Assembly: GCA_051747385.1 (NCBI GenBank)
Contig: JBNJGB010000022.1
Coordinates: 1 to 64,000 of the forward strand
Length of the DNA: 64,000 nt
Direction: 5' to 3'
Origin: JBNJGB01 sp051747385
GTDB lineage: Bacteria; Myxococcota_A; UBA9042; PHBI01; JACKFB01
The position numbers and the translations under genes were made by a program. The notes beneath the pieces are model-generated. The model was given only the letters and a program-made list of their open reading frames with translations, was not told the origin of the DNA and did not search any database. Positions 28,655 through 36,129 of the stretch are shown one piece after another. Every line of letters begins with the position of its first letter. Within the stretch, counting starts at the first letter, position 1.

Positions 28655-28692
28655 GCGCCTGGACTTCGCCGCCGCATATGCGCGCCGAGTCG
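28655..28692 (+). pseudogene. Short internal fragment of a nucleotidyltransferase gene
   Basis: The bases encoding LDFAAAYARRV resemble 27013-27049 of the nucleotidyltransferase gene (LDFDDAYARRI). In the parent this lies ~470 bp after the leader; here it directly follows the copied leader. It is the right end of a collapsed duplicate of the 24.3-27 kb region. Confidence 0.6.
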
Positions 28693-28795
28693 ATGGACCC
28701 GACGTTGCCCGGATGGAGTCGCGGCGATATCCTCGCCGCAGTCCAGGGACGGTCGCAGGACCAGCGATCCACACACGAAGAGCGGCGAGCCCATC

Positions 28796-29020
28796 ATGCA
28801 CCCCGGAACCGAGATCCCAGGCTTCGACGAGCTCTCGATCGAGGACAAGATCCGCGTCGTACAGGACCTCTGGGACCGCATCGCGGAGGAGTCGGGAGCC
28901 TCGGTTCCGACCGCCGCTCAACGCCGCGAGCTGGACCGACGCCTCGAGGCCATCGACTCTCGCGACGACCAGAGCACGCCCTGGTCCGTCGTGCGGGATC
29001 GGATCCGCTCCAAGCGTTGA
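28796..29020 (+). CDS. TIGR02574-family addiction module antitoxin
   Basis: This 74-residue protein reads FDELSIEDKIRVVQDLWDRIAEE followed by LDRRLEAIDSRDDQSTPWSVVRDRI, the pattern of the RelB-like TIGR02574 antitoxins. The ATG at 28796 places the conserved helix near the start. It is followed at once by a ParE-type toxin gene. The frame upstream of the ATG crosses rearranged repeat DNA and is not coding. Confidence 0.88.
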   Translation: MHPGTEIPGFDELSIEDKIRVVQDLWDRIAEESGASVPTAAQRRELDRRLEAIDSRDDQSTPWSVVRDRIRSKR

Positions 29021-29028
29021 AGCTCACC

Positions 29029-29313
29029 ATGCGGGTCCAGCCCGAGGCCGAGGTCGACCTCGAGGAGGCCTACCTCTGGTACGAGGCCCAGCGCACCGGT
29101 CTGGGTGACGAGCTGGTGCTGGAGGTCGAGCGCGCACTCGACAGGGTCGGCGAGCGCCCTGCGGCGTTCAGGGTCAGCCATCGTGGACTGCGCCAGGCCA
29201 TGACTCATCGATTCCCGTACGCGATCTACTTCCGCGTGCGGCAAGAGGTCGTGGACGTCGTGGCCATTCTGCACGGCCGCCGCGACCCGGAGCGGTCTCT
29301 GGAGAATCGGTAG
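29029..29313 (+). CDS. RelE/ParE-family toxin
   Basis: This 94-residue protein matches the ParE fold: VQPEAEVDLEEAYLWYEAQRTGLGDELVLEVERALDRV, then FPYAIYFRVRQEVVDVVAILHGRRDP. The family inhibits gyrase or cleaves mRNA. A TTG at 29017 overlapping the antitoxin stop as TTGA is an alternative start that would add four residues. It forms a complete TA pair with the preceding gene. Confidence 0.9.
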   Translation: MRVQPEAEVDLEEAYLWYEAQRTGLGDELVLEVERALDRVGERPAAFRVSHRGLRQAMTHRFPYAIYFRVRQEVVDVVAILHGRRDPERSLENR

Positions 29314-29424
29314 TCGCGGGTACGCCCGCCCGCGCCCCGCTGCCTCTCGGCTCTCCACCGAGTTGGCCGGCATCGGCGTGTGCTTCTCCGCCGAGCCCGC
29401 GGCGTGGGACGCTAGATGTAGATT

Positions 29425-29437
29425 GATTATGCTAATC
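29425..29437. promoter_or_regulatory. GATTA-TGC-TAATC palindrome before the DUF234 ATPase gene
   Basis: GATTATGCTAATC is a perfect 13-bp inverted repeat with a 3-bp centre, located 17 bp before the ATG at 29454 in a conspicuously AT-rich stretch. No ribosome-binding site is visible, so the mRNA may be nearly leaderless. The palindrome is a likely operator or promoter core. Confidence 0.5.
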
Positions 29438-29453
29438 TGCGTACACTCCCGCT

Positions 29454-30839
29454 ATGTTCGTCGGACGCCAGACGGAGCTCCGCCTGCTCGATGACCACCT
29501 CACGCGTCCTGACGCGGGGCTGTTCGTGGTCTGGGGGAGGCGGCGCATCGGGAAGACGGCACTCCTGCGCGCCGCCATCCGGGATCGGCCCTCCGCGGCC
29601 TTCCACGTCGGCACGCGCTCCACGGTCACCGAGGAGCTGCGGCGGCTCTCGGCGGAGCTGGCCCGCTCATGGGAGCTTCCCCTCCTCGAGCGACAGCCCC
29701 TGACGTCGTGGGACGCGCTGTTCGAGCTGCTGGCGATGGTCGAGGGCCCGCGGACCCTGGTGCTCGACGAGTTTCCCTACCTGGTGGAGGCGGACCCCGC
29801 CCTCCCCGGCCTCCTCCAGGCGGCCTGGGACCACACCCTGTCCCGGCGCCACCTGAAGCTCGTCGTCTCCGGTTCGTCCGTCGGGATGATGGAGGAGACC
29901 TTCTTCTCGCCGCGCGCGCCCCTGTTCGGGCGGCGCACCGGCCAGCTCCGCGTCGGCCCGCTGGGGGCTCCGGCCGTCTCCGACCTGCTGTCGCTGCCGG
30001 CGATCGACACGCTCGAGACGCTCGCCCTCTTCGGTGGCGTACCGGGCTACCTCGTCCGACTCGACCCGGGCGTGGACGCCGCGTACAACCTCGCCAGGCA
30101 CGTGCTCGCGCCGGGAGAGCCCCTCTACGACGAGATCCCGTTCCTCCTACGCGAAGAGCTGCGCGAGCCGCGCGTCTACCAGGCGGTGCTCGCGGTCATC
30201 GCGGGCGGCGCGTCCCGGTTCGGCGAGATCAGCAGCAAGGTGGGCCTGAACCGGGCCAACCTCTCCCGGTATCTCGCCACCCTCCGCGAGCTGGGCCTCG
30301 TGGAGCGCGAGGTGCCGGTGACCGAGCGCCACCCGGACAAGAGCCGGCGCGGCCTCTACCGCATCGCCGATCCCTTCGTGGCGACCTGGTACCGGTTCCT
30401 CCACCCGCACCGCGACCGCCTGGAGCGCGGGCATCTCGACGACGTCCTCGGCGTGGAGGTCGAGCCCCGCCTGCCCACCTGGCTCGGCGGGGCCGTCGAG
30501 CCCGTGCTGGCGGATCTCGTCCGCACGCCCGGCCTCGTCGAGCGCCTGCCGTTCAGCCCCGCCCACGTCGGGCGTCACTGGCGGGGCGACGCCGAGTTCG
30601 ACCTGGTCCTCCTGGACGCGGACCGCACCCGGGCGGTGGTCTTCGAGGTCAAGTGGTCCAGGCGCCCCATCTCGCCCGGCCTCCTCCGGCGCCTCCGCGC
30701 CAAGGTGAACGCCGATCCCGTCCTCCGTCAGCTCGAGACGACCGTCGGCCTCATCAGCCGCGCCGGATTCCGACAGCCGGAGGCCGCTATGCCCGACGAG
30801 GCCGGCCTGCTCCTCAGCGCCGACGAACTCGTCCGCTGA
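29454..30839 (+). CDS. Archaeal-type AAA ATPase with DUF234 nuclease-like domain
   Basis: This 461-residue protein starts MFVGRQTELRLLDDHL, with Walker A GRRRIGKTAL (28-37), Walker B LVLDEFPYL (102-110) and sensor VVSGSSVGMM. A winged helix follows (FGEISSKVGLNRANLSRYLATLRELGLVERE). The C-terminal DUF234 region has FDLVLLDADRTRAVVFEVKWS, resembling a PD-(D/E)xK nuclease core. Such ATPases are common in archaea and mobile parts of bacterial genomes, and their function is largely unknown. It stands alone with its own AT-rich promoter region. Confidence 0.88.
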   Translation: MFVGRQTELRLLDDHLTRPDAGLFVVWGRRRIGKTALLRAAIRDRPSAAFHVGTRSTVTEELRRLSAELARSWELPLLERQPLTSWDALFELLAMVEGPRTLVLDEFPYLVEADPALPGLLQAAWDHTLSRRHLKLVVSGSSVGMMEETFFSPRAPLFGRRTGQLRVGPLGAPAVSDLLSLPAIDTLETLALFGGVPGYLVRLDPGVDAAYNLARHVLAPGEPLYDEIPFLLREELREPRVYQAVLAVIAGGASRFGEISSKVGLNRANLSRYLATLRELGLVEREVPVTERHPDKSRRGLYRIADPFVATWYRFLHPHRDRLERGHLDDVLGVEVEPRLPTWLGGAVEPVLADLVRTPGLVERLPFSPAHVGRHWRGDAEFDLVLLDADRTRAVVFEVKWSRRPISPGLLRRLRAKVNADPVLRQLETTVGLISRAGFRQPEAAMPDEAGLLLSADELVR

Positions 30840-31116
30840 CCCGCTGCGCGAGGCCATCGAGCAGTTGCGGCGCTGATGACCGTCCCCGGGTGCGCGCATT
30901 TGCGCGCATTTCCGCGCAACGTGCTTGCGCGTTGGGGTGATGTTCTCGGCGAGGGTCGGCACCTTGGCCCTCGGACACCCGCCGGCTACCCTCTGCGTGG
31001 AGGCAGCATCATGACCTGCTTGGTCGCCTCCTGGTCCAGGTGCTGCTGCGGCAGGACGTTCCGCCCGGCGTCTCGAGGCATGGTGAGGCCGCGCTGCCGG
31101 TGGCATCATCTGCGGC
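30840..31116. other. Intergenic region with tandem repeat and orphan antitoxin leader
   Basis: This gap holds two tandem TGCGCGCATT units (30891-30910) followed by a degenerate third. It also holds a ~40-bp copy of the DUF433 antitoxin leader (30976-31015) ending at an ATG, but the codons after it do not resemble any antitoxin. It looks like the scar of a lost TA module. Confidence 0.55.
30976..31015 (+). repeat. Antitoxin leader repeat, copy 2 (orphan)
   Basis: It matches 12332-12371 at most positions, including GCCGGCTACCCTCT and GGAGGCAGCA before an ATG. Unlike copy 1 it is not followed by a DUF433 gene. Confidence 0.7.
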
Positions 31117-31296
31117 ATGAAGCGCTTGTGGACGGTCCTGAGGGTGCTCTGGCGCGAGTTCGTCGCGAGCGAGCTGAAGCACTCGGGTGCACTGCGGGCG
31201 GGCCCGGCGGAGACGCTGCGCCGATGCCGACCGGCCCTGCTGTTCGTGACGGTCGACATCGGCGCGCTGCTGGCGTGGCGGGTCTTCTTCGGGTGA
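31117..31296 (+). CDS. Small putative membrane protein (59 aa)
   Basis: An ATG-started frame reads MKRLWTVLRVLWREF... and ends in a hydrophobic stretch ALLFVTVDIGALLAWRVFFG before TGA, suggesting one C-terminal membrane helix. No obvious ribosome-binding site is seen and no family was recognised. It could be a small membrane protein or a chance frame. Confidence 0.35.
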   Translation: MKRLWTVLRVLWREFVASELKHSGALRAGPAETLRRCRPALLFVTVDIGALLAWRVFFG

Positions 31297-31308
31297 ACAG
31301 GGGCCGGG

Positions 31309-31656
31309 CTACGCCGCGCGGGTGAGGCGGATGCCCTCGTCGGGGTGCTCCAGGGAGAGCCAGGCCGGGATGGGGGTGTCGCGCATGGCGCCGGCGTGGC
31401 CGAGGAGCCAGTCGCCCTCGGGACAGCCCAGCTCGGTGAGGAGGCCGGCCAGCGCCACCAGCGGGGCGTTCGTCGAGGCCTCCCAGGTAGCCAGGCCGGG
31501 CACGGTGGCGTGGGGGAGCGGCAGAGCAGCCTCGGCCGTGCCCGTGTCCTGGATGGAGCGGTCCAGGGCGCGCGTCACGGCCTCGGACTTCGCGACGAGG
31601 AACCAGCGTGACGGCGTCAGGGACCGAGGGCCGGCCTCGTCGATGACCTCGCGCAT
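31309..31656 (-). CDS. Hypothetical protein (115 aa)
   Basis: The protein begins MREVIDEAGPRSLTPSRWFLVAKSEAVTRALDRSI and ends LGHAGAMRDTPIPAWLSLEHPDEGIRLTRAA. It has no membrane segment and no known motif was recognised. Codon use is typical of the genome. It is divergent from the Uma2 gene and convergent with the small membrane protein gene. Confidence 0.55.
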   Translation of the reverse strand: MREVIDEAGPRSLTPSRWFLVAKSEAVTRALDRSIQDTGTAEAALPLPHATVPGLATWEASTNAPLVALAGLLTELGCPEGDWLLGHAGAMRDTPIPAWLSLEHPDEGIRLTRAA

Positions 31657-31869
31657 CCGGTGGATCGCCTGGGCCCGCTCGGCCCGCGTTCGTCTCGATG
31701 GCCGAAAGGTGGTTACAGGCGCCGGCGGGTCAAGGCGGCCGCAACATGAAACCTATGTTCAGTACGCCGCGCGCGGAGACCCCGTGGGGCGGTGTACGGA
31801 TGCCGCACGACCGCGAGCGCGGACGGCGCGCCCGTTGCCCGAGAGCATGGGGTTGCGTACCCTCGGGTC

Positions 31870-32412
31870 GTGGTCGCCATCCGCCCCAACCGCGTGAGCG
31901 AAGCCGAGTTCCTGCAGCTCCCCGAGACCATGGACCGGATCGAGCTGGTGGACGGGGAGGTCGTCGTGTCACCGTCGCCGTCAGCCATGCACCAGGAGTT
32001 GCTGGGAGCTGTCTACGCAGCACTCCGGGCGTGGGCTCGAAGCCGGGACGAGCCGGTGACCGGAGGCCTCGCTCCACTCGACGTGAAGTTCGGCTCCGAC
32101 CGCATCCTCCAGCCCGATGCGTTCGTCATCCTGGACCGCATTCCGCTGGACGAGCCGGGTCCCGTCCAGCGGGTGCCCGACCTCTGCGTCGAGGTCCTGT
32201 CCACCAACCGCGTCTATGACCGCGTCACCAAGCGGTACCTCTACGCCGAGGCCGGCGTCCGCGAGTACTGGCTCGTCGAGCCCACCGGAGCGATCGAGCG
32301 CTGCCACGGCGACGGGCTCAAGCTCGTCGAGACCGTCACGGACGACCTGGCGACTCCGCTCCTGCCGGGCTTCTCCCTCGCGCTTGCAGAGCTGGCCCCG
32401 TCGGACGGGTAG
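31870..32412 (+). CDS. Uma2-family (DUF820) putative endonuclease
   Basis: This 180-residue protein has the Uma2 pattern: MDRIELVDGEVVVSPSPSAMHQELLG, ILQPDAFVILD, VPDLCVEVLSTNRVYDRVTKRYLYAEAGVREYWLVEP. The D...E-x-V core corresponds to a PD-(D/E)xK restriction-like fold. The family is often expanded in cyanobacteria and GC-rich bacteria; its biological role is unclear. The GTG at 31870 starts just before the conserved domain, and the upstream frame is not coding-like. Confidence 0.88.
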   Translation: MVAIRPNRVSEAEFLQLPETMDRIELVDGEVVVSPSPSAMHQELLGAVYAALRAWARSRDEPVTGGLAPLDVKFGSDRILQPDAFVILDRIPLDEPGPVQRVPDLCVEVLSTNRVYDRVTKRYLYAEAGVREYWLVEPTGAIERCHGDGLKLVETVTDDLATPLLPGFSLALAELAPSDG

Positions 32413-32461
32413 GCCGAGCGCGGGGGTCGACGCCCCCACCGTCACGAGTTCCCGGGTTCCG

Positions 32462-33463
32462 ATGAAGCTCTCCGTCCTCGACGTCCTCCCCATCGCTTCG
32501 GATCACTCGGCCGCGGATGCCCTTCGGGGCGCTGGCGATTTGGCGATGGCCGCCGACAGGCTCGGCTACGAGCGGCTGTGGTACGCAGAGCACCACGGCA
32601 TGGGGAACATCGCCAGCACCTCGCCGGAGCTGCTCATCGCGCACATCGCGTCCCGGACGAGCCGAATCCGTCTCGGCGCCGGGGGCGTGATGCTGCCGAA
32701 CCACGTGCCGCTGCGTGTGGTGGAGCAGTACCGCACGCTCCACGCCCTGCTTCCGGGCAGGCTCGACCTGGGGATAGGACGGGCGGCCGGGACGGACCCG
32801 CTGAACGCCCGGGCGCTCCGGACAGCGCCGGGAGATCGCTTCCCCAACCTGATGTCGCAGCTCCTCGCGTTCGAGCGGGGCGCCTTTCCGGCGAGCCATC
32901 CGTTCTCGCGGATCCGGGTCACGCCCGAGGGCGTGTCGCTGCCTCCGATCTGGATGCTCGGTTCCAGCGGCGGCAGCGCCCGGATGGCGGGAGAGCTCGG
33001 CACCGGCTACGCCTTCGCCGGTCACTTCAGCCCGACGCCTGCGGAGCCCGCAGTGCAAGCCTATCGGCAGGCCTTCGAGCCGTCCGAGGCGTTCCCCGAG
33101 CCGCGTGTCATCCTGGCCCTGCACGTCGTCTGCGCGGCGACGGCGGAGGAGGCCGAGGAGCTGGCGCTCCCGGTGCGATACGCCCTGGCGAACATCACCC
33201 TCGGCCGCACGGAGCCCGTCCTCACGCCCGCGGAGGTGCGCGCGAAGGGTCTCGGGTCCCGCGACCTCGGCGACAACCGGATGGCCCGGCTCCTCATCGT
33301 CGGCACCCCCTCGGACGTACGCGCCGCGATCGAGGAGCAGGCAAGGCGCGCAACCGCCGACGAGGTGATGGTCATGACCCTGTCGCACGATCCCGCCGCC
33401 CGCATCCGCTCCTACGAGCTCCTGGCCGACGCGTTCGCGCTGGACTCGCCCCCCGGCGCGTAG
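32462..33463 (+). CDS. LLM-class flavin-dependent oxidoreductase (luciferase-like)
   Basis: This 333-residue protein matches the bacterial luciferase-like monooxygenase family, MsnO8 type: LSVLDVLPI, ADRLGYERLWYAEHHGMGNIASTSPELLIAHIASRTSRIRLGAGGVMLPNHVPLRVVEQYRTLHALLPGRLDLGIGRAAGTDP. It should be a cytoplasmic F420- or FMN-dependent oxidoreductase. The substrate is unknown. It is 50 bp after the Uma2 gene and may be co-transcribed with it. Confidence 0.93.
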   Translation: MKLSVLDVLPIASDHSAADALRGAGDLAMAADRLGYERLWYAEHHGMGNIASTSPELLIAHIASRTSRIRLGAGGVMLPNHVPLRVVEQYRTLHALLPGRLDLGIGRAAGTDPLNARALRTAPGDRFPNLMSQLLAFERGAFPASHPFSRIRVTPEGVSLPPIWMLGSSGGSARMAGELGTGYAFAGHFSPTPAEPAVQAYRQAFEPSEAFPEPRVILALHVVCAATAEEAEELALPVRYALANITLGRTEPVLTPAEVRAKGLGSRDLGDNRMARLLIVGTPSDVRAAIEEQARRATADEVMVMTLSHDPAARIRSYELLADAFALDSPPGA

Positions 33464-33744
33464 CGCGGATGCGGCTCGATCCGCACTCCGCACGACGCGG
33501 TGGTCCGGCATCGCGCGGCCGGGCTGATCCGGTCGTCCGACCCCACCTCCAGGGTCGCGGGACCCCGGTTGCCTGGGTGGTTCACTGTCCGCGAGCGCCT
33601 TCCCGTGCGGGTCGGAACCTCGGAACACGTCCCGTCGGGCGCGGCACGCTTCTTGATGGGTTGGCGACGGCCGGCGATGGTGTTCTGTGGTGGTCTCTGT
33701 CGATCGACCACCTGCCGGGCTCGATTCACCAGGAGGAAGGCGGC

Positions 33745-34797
33745 GTGGGATCGTTGGAGCGAGCGAAAAGGCCGAGCGAGGACGGTGCACCGCAAGCGGC
33801 GCAACAGGAGGCACGGCAGTCCGCGCGGCCCCGGGGTGACGGATACGACGCCCAGGTCGCTGCGCTGGCCCCTGCGGAGCAACCGGGGTACGAGGAGCAG
33901 GCGGCCCGGCGGGCGCCCGATGGTGCCGACCGGGAGGCCGACCTGCGGTGGAAGGCGAGTCAGCTCCACAGCGTGATGCAATCCGCCTGGACGGATTGTT
34001 CGACCGCGATGGACGCTTGGAGTCGACGTGCAACTGCGGTCGGAGCTTGCTACGCGGAGGCCCATGACCGCTTCAACGCCGTCCGCCGACAACAGGCGGA
34101 GGTCGATGCGCTCCAAGCCGCAGCTTGCTTCTCCATCTTGCAGGTCGCGACCGGCGGTGCGCTCGCGTCGCTCACCAGTCTGGCGAAGCGGTCGAGCGCA
34201 TTGAAGGATGCTCCGGCGTGGCAGGTCGACGGACTCACGTCGGTTGTCACCGGCGCGCTGGGTAAAGCCGTCGACGGCATCGCGAAGCCAACATATGTGA
34301 CGCCCGGCGTCGACATCACGCCCAGCAAGTTCGCCACTGGCCTGACGATCGCCGTCCAGGGTCATGCCCAGGGTTGCCTGGAGCACTTGAACGGCTGGGT
34401 CCAGCTTGCCAACTCCATCAAGCTCGGCAAGCTCCCCCTGTCGCTGGTCGATTACCTGGATCCCGGTCAGTTGGACGCTCACATCGAGGCGTGGAAGTCC
34501 ACGAAGGAGATCTTCCGACGCCCTGGGACGCTGGACACCGAGGCGTTGACCGAAGAACTGGAGACCGGCATGTGGGCGCGATGGGTCCAAGGTCTGACGT
34601 ATCTCCAAGAGGTCGGGGGCAAGTACACGTCGCGTACGGTACGCCACTACATCAGCCCGGGCGGCCTCATCGAGGAACGACTGAGCGAACTGACAGGTCG
34701 TGACTTCGACTCGGGCTGGTATACATCCGACGATGAGGTGAAGGCACTCATCGATTGGGGGCGGAGCTGGAAGCCGACCACGAGGTACTCCATTTGA
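33745..34797 (+). CDS. Putative effector protein upstream of tandem lipoproteins
   Basis: This 350-residue protein starts at a GTG with a perfect AGGAGG eight bases upstream. The N-terminal ~65 residues are polar and low-complexity with GDGYDAQVAALAP (31-43). A helical region follows, then a hydrophobic-rich centre (about 100-135), and a C-terminal domain (about 250-350; WARWVQGLTYLQEVGGKYTSRT, DFDSGWYTSDDEVKALIDW). No family was recognised. It overlaps the next gene as TTGA, and two paralogous lipoproteins follow, an order seen in secreted-toxin and immunity loci. A role as an exported effector is inference only. Confidence 0.6.
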   Translation: MGSLERAKRPSEDGAPQAAQQEARQSARPRGDGYDAQVAALAPAEQPGYEEQAARRAPDGADREADLRWKASQLHSVMQSAWTDCSTAMDAWSRRATAVGACYAEAHDRFNAVRRQQAEVDALQAAACFSILQVATGGALASLTSLAKRSSALKDAPAWQVDGLTSVVTGALGKAVDGIAKPTYVTPGVDITPSKFATGLTIAVQGHAQGCLEHLNGWVQLANSIKLGKLPLSLVDYLDPGQLDAHIEAWKSTKEIFRRPGTLDTEALTEELETGMWARWVQGLTYLQEVGGKYTSRTVRHYISPGGLIEERLSELTGRDFDSGWYTSDDEVKALIDWGRSWKPTTRYSI

Positions 34798-35339
34798 GGC
34801 AACGAGCCGCGATCGCGGCCATGCTGCTGGCCGTCATGCTCGTGAGTGCGCCCTCCTGCCGGGAGCACGACGAGCCCATGCCCGGGAGCCAATCGGCCTG
34901 GCACTGGGCGCTCGTATTCGAGCCTGACGGGCTGCGCCTGAAGCACGATGCCAGGGACTTCGACGTCGTTGTCCGCGGCGACTCGGCGGCCATCTGGCTC
35001 GACACGGGGGACCGCCAGATCCCGATTCAACCCGAGGCCCTGGATCCGAGCCTCCGAGAACAATGGGACTTCCATCACGCGGAGATGGTTCGCTCGGTCC
35101 TGCTGAGAGACGAACCCGCAGCGCGCGGTGATGTGCGGCGAATTGGCGACTGGCGCGCATTTACGACCCGAGCCCTCTTCGCCCTGAAGCACCGGAAGTG
35201 GCCGTACGCGCTCGCCGCCGCCGGGTCGTCGAATGGGTGGTTCGTCTCCGTCGGCCCCGACAAGGTCGCGTACTTTCTCGGCTTCGACGTCGAGGCGGGC
35301 GGGGTCATGGATGCGGACGAACCTTGGAACCGGATTTGA
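34794..35339 (+). CDS. Putative lipoprotein A (possible immunity protein)
   Basis: This 181-residue protein is read from a TTG overlapping the upstream stop (TTGA), with GAGG eight bases before. The signal peptide RQRAAIAAMLLAVMLVSAPSC ends at a probable lipid-modified Cys. The mature part has WHWALVFEPDGLRLKHDARDFD and FTTRALFALKHRKWPYALAAAGSSNGWFVS. It is clearly paralogous to the next gene. Periplasmic location and coupling to the putative effector suggest an immunity role, not proven. Confidence 0.65.
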   Translation: MRQRAAIAAMLLAVMLVSAPSCREHDEPMPGSQSAWHWALVFEPDGLRLKHDARDFDVVVRGDSAAIWLDTGDRQIPIQPEALDPSLREQWDFHHAEMVRSVLLRDEPAARGDVRRIGDWRAFTTRALFALKHRKWPYALAAAGSSNGWFVSVGPDKVAYFLGFDVEAGGVMDADEPWNRI

Positions 35340-35341
35340 GC

Positions 35342-35890
35342 ATGATCCCACCTTCTCCTCCGATGGTCGGAACAGTCCACCGAACCGTCCTCGCGCTGCT
35401 GGTCCTCTTTGCGTTCCTGGCGGTGCCCGGCTGCCCCCGAGAGGACGAGTCCACCGGAGCCGGCGAGTCGGCTTGGTGGTGGGCGCTCGTGTTCGGACCG
35501 CAGGACCTGCGACTGAAGAACCGCGCTCACGACTTCGACCTGTTCGTCCACGGAAACTCGCCGGAAGTTCGCGTGATCGAAGGCAGTCGATCCGAGACGA
35601 TCCCGCGCGATGCTCTCGAACCAGCCGCGCACGAGGCTGGAAGCTTCGAGGACGCCGACGCCGTTCGCTCGGTGCTACTCCACGGCCACGAGCCGAGTGT
35701 AGGCGACCTGAAGCACATCGGTGAGTGGCGACTGTACGTAACCAGGACCTTTTTCGCCTTGAAGCACCCCGACTGGCCCTTCGCCGTGGCGAGCGCAGCC
35801 GTCTCGAACGGCTGGCTCGTCTCGATCGACGATGAGCGCATCGGCCTGATCTACCCGATCGACCTCGCCGAGCACCTGCGAAACGAGTAG
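35342..35890 (+). CDS. Putative lipoprotein B, paralogue of lipoprotein A
   Basis: This 182-residue protein has a signal ending LFAFLAVPGC and a mature part aligning with its neighbour: WWWALVFGPQDLRLKNRAHDFD matches WHWALVFEPDGLRLKHDARDFD, and VTRTFFALKHPDWPFAVASAAVSNGWLVS matches the later block. It begins two bases after the previous stop, so a tandem duplication in one operon is evident. No known family was recognised. Confidence 0.65.
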   Translation: MIPPSPPMVGTVHRTVLALLVLFAFLAVPGCPREDESTGAGESAWWWALVFGPQDLRLKNRAHDFDLFVHGNSPEVRVIEGSRSETIPRDALEPAAHEAGSFEDADAVRSVLLHGHEPSVGDLKHIGEWRLYVTRTFFALKHPDWPFAVASAAVSNGWLVSIDDERIGLIYPIDLAEHLRNE

Positions 35891-36008
35891 GCCGCGGGCG
35901 AAGGCACCGGCGTGAGCAGGGTCCTTGGCGCCCCGGGGTGGGCGCGCTCAGCTCGAGGCGCGGCGCGTCCGGACGCCGGCTCGGGAGCAGATCCGAGGTG
36001 GGGTTTAA

Positions 36009-36027
36009 GGGACCCGAGGGGGGTCCC
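36009..36027 (+). terminator. GC hairpin between the lipoprotein genes and fliC
   Basis: GGGACCC (36009-36015) and GGGTCCC (36021-36027) form a 7-bp stem with a 5-base loop, ~120 bp after the lipoprotein stop and ~100 bp before fliC. There is no strong T-tract, so it may be a terminator of the upstream unit or a leader structure for fliC. Confidence 0.35.
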
Positions 36028-36129
36028 GTTGTGCTCCGGTGAAGGGCGGGAACGAGGCCGGGATCGGCCCGGGGAAGCCCGACGGAACACAGGCCGGTAG
36101 GACCGGCACCATCGGCAAGGAGAGGAAGC

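Noticed and set aside
35900..36129. Search for a sigma-54 or sigma-28 promoter before fliC
   Set aside because: Several GG...GC pairs are present but with wrong spacing, and no sigma-28 -10 element was found, so none is reported.
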